Shown here piece after piece: positions 12,480 to 23,475 of a stretch of 64,000 nucleotides of DNA. The DNA is from Sesamum alatum (lineage: Eukaryota; Streptophyta; Magnoliopsida; Lamiales; Pedaliaceae). The position numbers and the translations under genes were made by a program. Numbering within the stretch: position 1 is the first letter of the stretch; every line of letters begins with the position of its first letter. The stretch covers positions 26,397,636 to 26,461,635 of the forward strand of contig JACGWO010000002.1 of assembly GCA_034509735.1 (NCBI GenBank), given 5' to 3'. The notes under the pieces are model-generated. The model had not been told where the DNA came from, did no database searches, and worked only from the letters and a program-made list of their open reading frames with translations.

Positions 12480-13776
12480 TTTTTTAGGTAAATGTAAATT
12501 TCATAAATAAAGTGTTTAACAGGAGTGTTTACAAGGCAAAATGACAAAGGCAAAACTGCCCTGTTCGGAGAGTGTTCCCAGGAAGGCAACAGCGGTTAAG
12601 CGATCCTGGGCACAAAAGCAAACAACAACAAGCTAATACGACAAGCCATTCCAAAAGCGCAATCAAAACAATCACGGCACAAGCCAACCCAAAACAACAA
12701 GGGGGAAAATCAACAAGTCAACCCCAAAAACAACAATCAACAATCAGCAATCAACAACAACAATCAATTATCAACAAGAACAACATTATTCAAGGGTGGC
12801 TCCATGGGATACGCCAAAGGCGGAAAAGGGAAAAAGTTTGAAGCGTGGGCTTCAAGTCATCTCCGCTGATGCGAATGCGAAACCTGCTCAAGAACAAGAT
12901 CAACCAAAGTTAACTGAAAGGGAAGGAGTTTTGGAAACTACGAGCATTACGCTCACGCCAAATGTTATAAACAAGCGAGGCAAGAGTGGCACGGTATGCT
13001 GCGTTGATGATATGTTTACCAAGCATCGAATGGAGGACTATCTGATGTCTAAAATCCACGAAGAATGAGGCCATTGGATCTTGGTACGCAGTCGAAGAAG
13101 GGAAAGGCATCTCCGGGAGAAAGTGCATTCAAAGAAGAGGTGAGCGTGGCTCTCACCCATTCCAGAATTACTGAGACGCACTCCCAAGAATCCGGAGGGC
13201 ACCAAGACTTATCCATGGTAGAGAGATGCTCTCTAATAGCGAGCCACAGAAAAAAAAAGATTTCGGTGTATGCGGAAAGGGCCATGGAATAAGGGAGACC
13301 ACTCCATCTTCGGTCGGGGGGGTTGGAAGATGCCCCGAGCGTCTGAGTTAGAGAGTGCGCCGCTATGGGAGCTCCAAAGAATCCGAGAGGGTCCAGGGGA
13401 GATCGGAGGGAGAGAAGCCAAGATGTCAAAAAGCTTCAAAATTTGTGATAGACCAGTTCCATTGCCCCGATCGGATGACAGATCCAAAGATGCATCGAGC
13501 GGGATGCCGGTGATGGTGGGACCCCAGGGAAACCGGTGAATGAGAACACCCAGGGGGTGCTAAGGGTCCTGCCAAAGTGGGAATTGAGGGTCCAAGCCAT
13601 TCTAAAAACGAACCCCATTCAGTAGAAAATGATGAAGCCGAATCATTTTACGCCAACTCCAAGACCCAATAGTCGGGGAGATAGTCCAAATAGTTGCTTT
13701 CCGAAGCCGATATTGCCAAATCCATTGTGCCCATATTGAGTGGGGGGAGCGTGAAGGACATCCCATAAATGCCGGG
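12480..13776 (-). mobile_element. LINE 3' fragment, copy 1 (5'-truncated non-LTR retrotransposon)
   Basis: A 1.3-kb insertion starting with a poly-T run (the poly-A tail of a minus-strand element), flanked by a duplication of about 18 bp, TCATAGGAAACACCTTTT (12462-12479) and TCGTAGGAAACACCTTTT (13777-13794). Target-primed insertion and 5' truncation explain this form. Minus-strand frames give the end of a plant LINE ORF2: segments resembling the zinc-finger end of the reverse transcriptase, with LWLAIREHLSTMDKSW and WECVSVI. The coding frame is broken. An A9 run lies at 13250-13258. Confidence 0.85.
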
Positions 13777-15457
13777 TCGTAGGAAACACCTTTTGCTTTC
13801 AGTCCTTATAATTGACTGATAGATGACTCATTTTTGGCTATAAATATATTCTTATTGACTGTAATAACATATATTAAAGCCACTCTTCGATTATATGACC
13901 AGGACTCCATCTTATTCAACATAAAAATGCACTAAGACTACATCTAGAACACTCTTTTGAGCTATGGACTCACCTCTGTACCTTTGCGCATCGACAAACT
14001 CCTTTAAACAAGTTTAAACACAAATCCACTTTTATCTTTGCCATGGAAGTGCTCGGAGAACCTTCATAATAAATCGTACGTCCGGATACATGCGTAATAC
14101 TCAACACAATCGTAGGAAACACTTTGTGCTATCAGTTCTTATCATTGACTGATAGATGACTCATTTTTTGCTATAAATATATTCGTATTGACTCTAATAA
14201 TCAATATTAAAGCCACTCTTTGATTATATGACAAGGACTCCATCTTATTCAACATAAAAATGCACTAGGACTAAATCTAGAACACTCTTTTGAGATATGG
14301 ACTCACCTTTGTACCTTTGCGCAACGACAAACTCCTTTAAACAAGTTTAGACACTAATGCACTTTTATCTTTGCCATATCGAGGGCTTGGAGAATCTTCA
14401 TAATCAATCGTACGTCCGGATACAAGCCTAGTACTCAACATAGTCATGGGAAACATCTTGTGTTTTCAGTCCTTATCATTGACCGATAGATGACTCATTT
14501 TTGGCTATAAATATATTCGTATTGACTCTAGTAATCAATATTAAAGCCACCCTTCGGTTATACGACTAGGACGCCATCTTATTTAACATAAAATGCACTA
14601 GGACTACATTTAGAACACTCTTTCGAGCCATGGACTCAGCTTTGTACCTTTTCGCAACGACAAACTCCTTTAAACAAGTTTAGACACTAATACACTTTTG
14701 ATCTTTGCAATATCGAGGGCTTGGAGAACCTTGGAAATCAATCGTACGTCCGGATACATGGCTAATACTCAACACAATCGTAGGTATCACCTTGTGCTTT
14801 CACTCATTATCATTGACTGATAGATGACCCATTTTTGGCTATAAATATATTCGTATCGACTCTAATAATCAATATTAACGCCACTCTTCGATTATATGAC
14901 TAGGACTCCATCTTATTTAACATAAAAATGCACTAGGACTTCATCTACAACACACTTTTGAGCCATGGACTCAGCTTTGTACCTTTGTGCAACGACAAAC
15001 TCCTTTAAACAAGTTTAGACACTAATGAACTTTTATCTTTACCATATCGAGGGCTTGGAGAACCTTCATAATCAATCGTACGTCCGGATACATGCCTAAT
15101 ACTCAACACAATAGTAGGAAACACCTTGTGGTTTCAGCCTTTATCATTGACTGATAGATGACTCATTTTTTGCTATAAATATATTCGTATTGACTCTAAT
15201 AATTAATACTAAAGCCACCTTTCGATTATACGACTAGGACACCATATTATTCAACATAAAATGCACTAGACTACATTTAGGACACTCTTTCGAGCCATGG
15301 ACTCAGCTTTGTACCTTTGCTCAACGACAAACACCTGTAAACAAGTTTAGACACTAATCCACTTTTATCTTTGCCATATCGAGGGCTTGGAGTACCTTCC
15401 TAATCAATCGTACGTCCGGATACATGCCTAATACTTAACACAATCGTAGGAAGCACC
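13777..15457 (+). repeat. Satellite array, five monomers between LINE copies 1 and 2 (S1b)
   Basis: About 1.66 kb, with GATAGATGACTCATTTTT recurring near 13820, 14152, 14485, 14820 and 15155, i.e. every 332-335 bp. Same orientation as S1a. No gene seen. Confidence 0.93.
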
Positions 15458-16787
15458 TTTTTTTTTACGTAAATGTAAATTTCATAAATAAAAGGAGTGT
15501 TTACAACAATGACAAAGGCAAAACCGCCCTGTCTGGAGAGTGTTCCCAGGAAGGCAACAGCGGTTAAGCGATCCTTGGCAAAAAGCAACAATAACAAGCC
15601 AATCCCATCAAGGGGCAAAAGAGGAAACACAACGACAAGCCATTCCAAAGTGGAATCAAACAAAAGAACAGACTAATCACGGCAACAAGCCGGCCCAAAA
15701 CAACAAGGGGAAAATCGACAAGTCAACCCCAAAAACAGCAATCAACAGGCAACAACAATCAGCAATCAACAAGAACCAACAATTATTCAACAGGGTGGCT
15801 CCATGGGATACGTTTGGGCGGAAAAGGGCAAAAGTTTGAAGCGTTGGCTTCAAGTCATCTCCGCGGATGCGAGTGCGAACCTGCTCAAGAACAAGATCCA
15901 CCAAAGTGTTAACTGAAAGGGAGGAGTTTTGGAATCTACGAGCATTACGCTCACGCCAAATGTGATAAACAAGCGAGGCAAGAGTGGCACGGTATGCTGC
16001 TTTGATGATATGTTTACCACGCCATCGAATGGAGGCCCATCTGATGCGTAAAATCCACGAAAAATGAGGCCATTGGATCTTGGTACGCTGTTGAAGAAGG
16101 GAAAGGCATCTCTGGGAGAAAGTGCATTCAAAGAAGAGGTGAGCGTGGATCTCAGCCATTCAAGAATTACAGAGGACGCACTCCCAAGAATCCGGAGGGC
16201 ACCAAGGCATATCCATGGTAGAGAGACGCTCTCTAATAGCGAGCCACAGAAAAAAAAAAAAAAAAAAAGATTTTGGTGTATGTGGAAAGGGCCATGAAAT
16301 AAGGAACACCTCTCCACCTTTGATCCGGGGGGTTGGAGGATGCCCAGAGCGTCCGAGTTAGAGAGTGTGCCGCTATAGGAGCTCCAAAGAATCCGAGAGG
16401 GTCTAGGGGAGATCGAAGGGAGAGAAGCCAAGATATGAAAAAGCTCAAAATTTGTGATAGACCAGTTCCATTGCCCCGATCGGATGACAGACCCCAAAGA
16501 TGCATCGAGCGGGATGCCGGTGATGGCGGGACCCCGGGGAAACCGGTGAATGAGAACACCTAGGGGGTGCTAAGGGTCCTGCCAAAGTTGGAATTGAGGG
16601 TCCAAGCCAATCTGAAAACGAACCCCATTCAGTAGAAAATGACGAAGCCGAATCATTTTACGCCAACTCCAAGACCCAATAGTCGGGGAGATAGTCCAAA
16701 TTGTTGCTTTCCGAAACCGATATTTCCAAATCCATTGAGCCCATATTGAGTGGGGTGACCGCTGAAGGACATCCCATAAATGTCGGA
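15458..16787 (-). mobile_element. LINE 3' fragment, copy 2
   Basis: Near-identical to copies 1 and 3 and at the same satellite position. The longest open stretch (16159-15677, minus) includes HAHLFFECTFSQRCLSLL and WRERNARRFQNSS, typical of the C-terminal zinc-binding region (zf-RVT) of plant LINE ORF2. Upstream, LDPQFQLWQDP resembles the conserved LW-D-P segment preceding it. The reading frame is broken at a 19-base A run (16250-16268) and by stops. The tail is the poly-T at 15458-15466. A degenerate right target copy follows (TCGTAGGAAACAACTTTT). Confidence 0.86.
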
Positions 16788-18466
16788 TCGTAGGAAACAA
16801 CTTTTGCTTTCAGTCCTTATAATTGTCTGATAGATGACTCATTTTTGGATATAAATACATTCGTATTGACTCTAATAACCAATATTAAAGCCACTATTCG
16901 ATTATATGACGAGGACTCCATCTTATTCAACATAAAAATGCACTAAGACTACATCTAGAACACTATTTTGACCCATGGACTCACCTTTGTACCTTTGCGC
17001 ATCGACAAACTCCTTTAAACTAGTTTAGACACTAATACACTTTTATCTTTGCCATGAAAGGGCTCGGAGAACCTTCATAATAAATCGTACGTCCGGATAC
17101 ATGCCTAATAATCAACACAATCGTAGGAAACACTTTGTTCTTTCAGTCCTTATCATTGACTGATAGATGACTCGTTTTTGCTATAAACATATTCGTATTG
17201 TCTCTAATAATCAATATTAAAGCCACTCTTCGATTATATGACTAGGACTCCTTCTTATTCAACATAAAAATGCACTAGGACAAAATCTAGAACACTCTTT
17301 TGAACCATGGACTCACCTTTGTACCTTTGTGCAACGACAAACTCCTTTAAACAAGTTTAGACACTAATGCACTTTTATCTTTGCCATATCTAGGGCTTGG
17401 AGAACCTTCATAATCAATCGTACGTCCGGATACATGTCTAATAGTCAACATAGTCGTACGAAACACCTTGTGTTTTCAGTCCTTATCGTTGACCGCTAGA
17501 TGACTCATTTTTTGCTATAAATATATTCGTATTGACTCTAATAATCAATATTAAAGCCACCCTTCGATTATACGACCAAGACGCCATCTTATTCAACATA
17601 AAATGCACTAGGACTACATTTAGAACTCTCTTTCGAGCCATGGACTCAGCTTTGTACCTTTTCGCAACGACAAACTCCTTTGAACAAGTTTAGACACTAA
17701 TGCACTTTTGATCTTTGCCATATCGAGGGCTTGGAGAACCTTGGTAATCAATCGTACGTCCGGATACATGGCTAATACTCAACACAATCGTAGGTATCAC
17801 CTTGTGCTTTCACTCCTTATCATTGACTGATAGATGACTCATTTTTTGGTATAAATATATTCGTATCGACTCTAATAATCAATATTAACGCCACTCTTCG
17901 ATTATATGACTAGGACTCCATCTTATTCAACATAAAAATGCACTAGGACTTCAACTAGAACACACTTTTGAGCCATGGACTCAGCTCTGTACCTTTGTGC
18001 AACGACAAACTCCTTTAAACAAGTTTAGACACTAATGCACTTTTATCTTTACCATATCGAGGGCTTGGAGAACCTTTATAATCAATCGTACGTCCGGATA
18101 CATGCCTAATACACAACACAATAGTAGGAAACACCTTGTGGTTTCAGTCCTTATCATTGACTGATAGATGACTCATTTTTTGCTATAAATATATTTGTAT
18201 TGACTCTAATAATTAATACTAAAGCCACCCTTCGAATATACGACTAGGGCGCCATCTTATTCAACATAAAATGCACTAGGACTACATTTAGAACACTCTT
18301 TCGAGCCATGGACTCAGCTTTGTACCTTTGCTCAACGACAAACACTTGTAAACAAGTTTAGACACTAATCCACTTTTATCTTTGCCATCGAGGGCTTGGA
18401 GAACCTTCCTAATCAATCGTACGTCCGGATACATGCCTAATACTTAACACAATCGTAGGAAGCACC
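16788..18466 (+). repeat. Satellite array, five monomers between LINE copies 2 and 3 (S1c)
   Basis: About 1.68 kb, orthologous monomer by monomer to S1b: for example the CATGAAAGGGCTCGG variant at about 17053 and AACACAATCGTAGGTATCACC at about 17780, equivalent to about 14770. No gene seen. Confidence 0.93.
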
Positions 18467-19792
18467 TTTTTTTTTTAGGTAAATGTAAATTTCATAAATA
18501 AAAGGAGTGTTTACAACAATGAGAAAGACAAAAACGCCCTGTCCGGAGAGTGTTCCCAGTAAGGCAACAGCGGTTAAGCGATCCTGGGCACAAAGCAAAA
18601 ACAACAAGCCAATCCCAACAAGGGGCAAAAGAGGAAACACAACGACAAGGCATTCGCAAGTGGAATCAAACAAAAGAACAGACCAATCACGACAGCAAGC
18701 CGGCCCAAAACAACAAGGGGGAGAATCAACAAGTCAACCCCAAAAATAGCAATCAGCAGCCAACAGCAATCAGCACTCATCAAGAACCAACAATTATTCA
18801 ACAAGGTGGCTCCATGGGATACGCCAAAGGCAGAAAAGGGCAAAAGTTTGAAGCGTGGGCTTCAAGTCATCTCCGCGGATGCGAGTGCGAACCTGCTCGA
18901 GAACAAGATCCACCAAAGCGTTAACTGAAAGGGAGGAGTTATGGAATCTACGAGCATTACGCTCGCGCCGAATGTGATAAAAAAGCGAGGCAAGAGTGGC
19001 ACGGTATGCTGCGTTGATGATAGGTTTACCACGCCATCGCATGGAAGCCCATCTGATGCCTAAAATCCACGAAAAATGAGGCCATTGGATCTTGGTACGC
19101 TGTCGAAGAAGGGAAAGGCATCTCCGGGAGAAAGTGCATTCAAAGAAGAGGTGAGCGTGGATCTCAGCCATTCAAGAATTACATAGGACGCACTCCCAAG
19201 AATCCGGAGGGCACCAAGGCTTATGCATGGTAGAGAGACGCTCTTTAATAGCGAGCCATAGAAAAAAAAAAAAAGATTTTGGTGTATGTGCAAAGGGCCA
19301 TGGAATAAGGAAGACCTCTCCACCTTCGGTCCAGGGGGTTGGAAAATGCCCAGAGCGTCCGAGTTAGAGAGTGTGCCGCTACGGGAGTTCCAAAGAATCT
19401 GAGAGGGTCCAGGGGAGATCGGAGGGAGAGAAGCCAAGATATGAAAAAGCTCAAAATTTGTGATAGACCAGTTCCATTGCCCCGATCGGATGACAGACCC
19501 CAAAGATGCATCGAGCGGGATGCCGGTGATGGCGGGACCCGGGGAAACCGGTGAATGAGAACACCCATGGGGTGCTAAGGGTCCTGCCAAAGTTGGAATT
19601 GAGGGTCCAAGCCAATCTGAAAATGAACCCGATTAAGTAGAAAATGACGAAGCCGAATCATTTACGCCAACACCAAGACCCAATAGTCGGGGAGATAGTC
19701 CAAATAGTTGCTTTCCAAAACCGATATTGCCAAATCCATTTAGCCCATATTGAGTGGGGGGAGCGCTGAAGGACATCCCATAAATGTCGGAT
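18467..19792 (-). mobile_element. LINE 3' fragment, copy 3
   Basis: Third copy of the same 5'-truncated LINE. Minus-strand frame 19171-18794 carries HAHLFFECTFSRRCLSLL, followed by the WRGKPIINAAYRATLASL segment; an overlapping frame carries GSVIRSGQWNWSITNFELF and SLFHGPLHIHQNLFF, the preceding part of ORF2. The two are separated by a 13-base A run (19262-19274). Not functional: no endonuclease or reverse-transcriptase catalytic domain is present in any copy. Confidence 0.86.
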
Positions 19793-20838
19793 GGTAGGAA
19801 ACACCTATTGCTTTCAGTCCTTATAATTGACTGATAGATGACTAATTTTTGGATATAAATATATTCGTATTGACTCTAATAACCAATATTAAAGTCATTC
19901 TTCGATTATATGACTAGGACTCCATCTTATTCAACATAAAAATGCACTAAGACTACATCTAGAACACTCTTTTGAGCCATGGACTCACCTTTGTACCCTT
20001 GCGCATCGACAAACTCCTTTAAACTAGTTTAGACACTAATCCACTTTTATCTTTGCCATGAAAGGGCTCGGAGAACCTTCATATTAAATCGTACGTCCGA
20101 ATACATGCCTAATACTCAACACAATCGTAGGAAACACTTTGTCCTTTCAGTCCTTATCATTGACTGATAGATGACTCATTTTTTGCTGTAAATATATTCG
20201 TATGGCCTCTAATAATCAAAATTAAACCCACTCTTCGATTATATGACTAGGACTCCATCTTATTCAACATAAAAATGCACTAGGACTAAATCTAGAAGAC
20301 TCCTTTGAGCCATGAACTCGCCTTTGTACCTTTGCGCAACGACAAACTCCTTTAAACAACTTTAGACACTAATGCACTTTTATCTTTGCCATATCGAGGG
20401 CTTGGAGAACCATCATAATCAATCGTACGTCCAGATACATGGCTAATACTCAACACAATTATAGGAAACACCTTTTGCTTTCAGTCCTTATCATTGACTA
20501 ATAGATGACTCATTTTTTGCTATAAATATATTCGTATCAACTCTAATAATCAATATTAAAGCCACTCTTCGATTATATGACTAGGACACCATCTTATTCA
20601 ACATAAAAATGCACTAGGACTAAATCTAGAACACTCTTTTGAGCCATGGACTGACCTTTGTACCTTTGCGCAACAACAAACTCCTTTAAACAAGGTTAGA
20701 CAGTAATGCACTTTTATCTTTGCCATATCGAGGGCTCGGAGAACCTTCATAATAAATCGTACGTCCGGATACATGCCTAATACTCAACACAATCGCAGGA
20801 AACACCTTGTGCTTTCAGTCCTTATCATTGACTGATAG
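19793..20838 (+). repeat. Satellite array between LINE copy 3 and element C (S1d)
   Basis: About three monomers, ending in ...CATTGACTGATAG where element C inserted. The first part matches the compound repeat; beyond about 20300 the monomer type changes (GAACTCGCC, GAGAACCATCATAATC). Confidence 0.92.
20834..20838. repeat. Target-site duplication of element C, left copy (GATAG)
   Basis: GATAG directly before the TG of the 5' LTR. The same five bases follow the CA of the 3' LTR, and the uninterrupted satellite reads GACTGATAGATGACTC, so this is a 5-bp copia target duplication. Confidence 0.95.
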
Positions 20839-22140
20839 TGTTAGAATAGGTGACCATGTAAGCCAATTTTGGCAGGAATATGTAACCTATGTCTAGACAA
20901 TTCTTTGGTATTTGATAAAATATTTATAAATGAAGAAGTGAAAATTCATATGGCAATACTTTGTTTACGTTCACTTATATCTGCATTTACATTACTGTTC
21001 ACTACGCAAACAAAGCCCACGGACTGAGTAACGATTTCGGGGACTGGGACTACGCTTGGAGGTAGGTCCATGAAATCAGCCTCGCCGAATCAGTCCGGAA
21101 ATCTCCAAGTCAAGGAATCCCGAAAATGGGTACCAGGATCCCCTTTGAGACTTGCACTAAGCATCTGCTGTCGTATTTCATCGACGGGTGATGAAGGTCG
21201 TCTAAGCAGTGTTAGTGGGTCAGCATGCTAGCAAGCAGCTGACTGAGGTGACTCGCGGGAACCGTCTTACGGAGGACCTTCAGTATGGTCAGCAAGGTAT
21301 GACGTGTATTCCCGGTTCCAACAGTACAGGCCAAGTCCTCTGACTTGAGGTACTGCTGAGTTTACCTGTGCATCAGGTCTGTATCTTAGATATGGTGAGA
21401 GATTGCCAAAATACTCTTGAGTAGTCATAAGCCATGTCTAGTGCAGCTCGGGTGTACAAAGTGACAGTAGTTTCCAAGAAAGGATCTGTCTCCTGTCAAA
21501 AGGTATTGACAGTTGAGTCTCATGTATGCTCTGTGTCTTGTCCCTCAAATCTGTGGCCACAGTAAATGAACAGAAGGGAAAGGTTTCCCTTGCGGCGTTT
21601 ACTAAGGACAGACCGACACTTAGGTCCAAAATGGGTACCTGCATTTTCCGTGCCCTAGACCCTAAGTGATGAGACCGAAGATAGAAGGACAAGTATAATG
21701 TTAGAGCCTAAATGTTCATCCCCGAATATTTCACCTAGTCTCTAGTGCCATGGACCGTTGCTAGATGGCCACCCATGGTAACGGGCGGATTCTAGGAATC
21801 CGACCAAGTCTAGCTGAATGGTGAACCTAAAGAGCCACACACTATCCACACACACTTTGTATTTAATTCGGAATTAAATATTGGAGTAAAGGAATGACTA
21901 AATTAGATTTAATCGGGTCCTATATTTTCTTGGAGAAATTAATTCCTTCTATTTGATAAAGGGAATTAAATTAATAAATAGAATTTATTAAAAGGGTTGA
22001 TTTAATGGGCTTAGAATAAATAATAATATTATATTATATTTATTCTTTTAGCCTTTTGGAATATTTAATAGGATTTAAATATTCCATAAAATTAAAATCA
22101 ACGGTTGAGATGGAAAGGGGAGATGGAAGGCTAGGATTCG

Positions 22141-22200
22141 TTTGACTAGGTCAAACACTAGTTTGACTAGGACTTTGACTAGGTCAAAATCCTAGTCAAA
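22141..22200 (+). promoter_or_regulatory. W-box cluster in U3 of the C 5' LTR
   Basis: Six TTGAC(C/T) cores on alternating strands within 60 bp (TTTGACTAGG, GGTCAAAC, GTTTGACTAGG, CTTTGACTAGG, GGTCAAAA, AGTCAAA), ending about 15 bp before the TATA box. TTGACC/T is the WRKY transcription-factor site. The same cluster is present in the LTRs at 9172-9234, 30373-30434, 44683-44744 and 59139-59200. Binding is inferred. Confidence 0.65.
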
Positions 22201-22214
22201 TTAAACTCCTCCTC

Positions 22215-22236
22215 TATATAAAACCTCTATATAAAA
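22215..22236 (+). promoter_or_regulatory. Duplicated TATA box of the C 5' LTR
   Basis: TATATAAAA occurs at 22215-22223 and again at 22228-22236, a 13-bp tandem copy. The 3' LTR and element D have a single copy (about 30479-30487). Confidence 0.75.
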
Positions 22237-22813
22237 CCTCTAGCTTCCAACAATTGGAGGATGATGATTCTTGAAAAACACACACAACACACACTCTCCC
22301 CTCTCCATGCCTCTCGTCCGCCCCTCCCTCTCTCTCCAAGAAGAAAATATTTTTTAGTTCTTTTTGTTCTTGGAACATTAGAACTTAGACGAACCAATAC
22401 CGTTAATTGATATCGTGTTATTGATTCGTCCACTCCAAAAATTATACACTTGTTCGTTGCTAGCACGACGTGCAAGATACGTGGGTGGATCGTGTGTCAC
22501 GATTTGGAGGGTCTCAAGAACGAGATCTCGGTGCAAAACGGGGAACAACGCGAGTAGCCGTTGAAGACGAAAACGACAACGGGTAGGTCTCGTTTTACTT
22601 TTTCGTCCCTCTTTAATTTTTCAACTCTATGGCCTCCATGACTTCTTTACATGCTTTATGATCATGAGATACACCGAACGCCCAGGAACCTCAAGGGCAC
22701 ACCCCTTGAGCGTGTTCTTTTAAATTAAAAGCATGCTTTATTTTTTGTATGTTTAATTTTATCGCGCTTCCGCATTCGCGCAATTCCCGGGACGATCCAC
22801 CGATTTCTTTCAG

Positions 22814-22825
22814 TGGTATCAGAGC
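22814..22825 (+). other. Primer binding site of element C (initiator tRNA-Met)
   Basis: TGGTATCAGAGC one base after the LTR end, complementary to the 3' end of initiator tRNA-Met; primes minus-strand DNA synthesis. Confidence 0.95.
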
Positions 22826-23029
22826 CCGGTTCGGTGTATAGGCCTAGGGTTTATGTGCGTTATAAGCATGAAACGTGAAATTGACATGTTTTTATTAAAT
22901 CTTAATTTTTCTTGATTTTAAGCATGTTGGTTTTATTGCTTTTAATTCGTGTGAATTTCTGAATGTTGGTATTTTTCTGTTTTTCTTGGGAAACGGGGTG
23001 GAAAATTGAACGGAAAACAAGAAACGACA

Positions 23030-23475
23030 CAGCCGGCCAGCCGGGAGGGCTGGCCGCGCGCAGCCGCACGCTGCCGGCAGGGCAGACGCGCGCAGGCAAG
23101 GGAGGCCTGCGCGCGCCGGCCCAGCCTGTCGCGCAGGCGTGCGCAGGGCAGCGCCTCCAGGAGCGCGCACACACAGACAAGGGTGTATGCGCGCGCGCGC
23201 AAGGCTGCGCGCCTGCGAGTCCGTGCGTGGACGGGCTCTGGGCAGCGCCGCCAGGCGCGCGCGCGAGCAGACGGAGGAGTCTGCGCGCGCGCGCCCGGCA
23301 GGCGTGCCCAGTGCGCGTCTGCACGCGCACACTGCGCACGGCACGGCCGGCAGCCAGCAGGCCAGCGCGCGCGCAAGGCAGGGGAGCCTGCGCGCGCGGC
23401 GGCCTGCCGGATTGCCAGGCTTGTGCGCGTGCCGGCGGGCCGCTGCCGGCGGCGGCGGCGGCGGCTGCTGCTGCT
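23030..23475. repeat. GC-rich, CGCG-dense tract in the leader of C
   Basis: About 445 bp of alternating GC-rich sequence between AT-rich flanks, equivalent to 6630-7240 in A but about 165 bp shorter. Ends in a run of GGC/GCT triplets. Open frames on both strands reflect composition only. Confidence 0.8.

Larger units (their letters stand above)
12462..20300 (+). repeat. Compound higher-order repeat: LINE tail plus five satellite monomers, about 3.0 kb, three units
   Basis: Three LINE fragments in the same orientation start at 12480, 15458 and 18467, spaced about 2,980 and 3,009 bp. Each is inserted at the same point of the monomer, and the intervening satellite is close to five monomers (about 1,663-1,676 bp). 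Satellite flanks carry matching variants in each unit, for example AATACTTAACACAAT before each poly-T and a GCTCGGAGAACC variant about 270 bp after each copy. Similarity to the unit pattern fades after about 20300. This shows one insertion later amplified with its satellite neighbourhood. Confidence 0.88.
20839..22812 (+). repeat. 5' LTR of element C (type 2)
   Basis: Begins TGTTAGAATAGG and ends CACCGATTTCTTTCA. U3 contains the W-box cluster and a doubled TATA box; downstream lie CA-rich and CT-rich stretches (about 22280-22340), then the U5 part. Relative to the 3' LTR it lacks about 34 bp just upstream of the TATA box. Confidence 0.95.

Noticed and set aside
12572..12841. Gln-rich plus-strand ORF inside LINE copy 1 and similar ones in copies 2 and 3
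   Set aside because: Antisense to the LINE coding strand; low-complexity CAA-rich stretch near the LINE 3' end.
13861..13910. CENP-B-box-like site in the satellite (CTTCGATTATATGAC)
   Set aside because: Only the TTCG part matches; the required CGGG half is absent. Centromere function cannot be claimed from this.
9862..20838. CRISPR-like array
   Set aside because: Repeats are contiguous monomers of about 334 bp with no short repeat/unique spacer structure, in a plant nuclear context.
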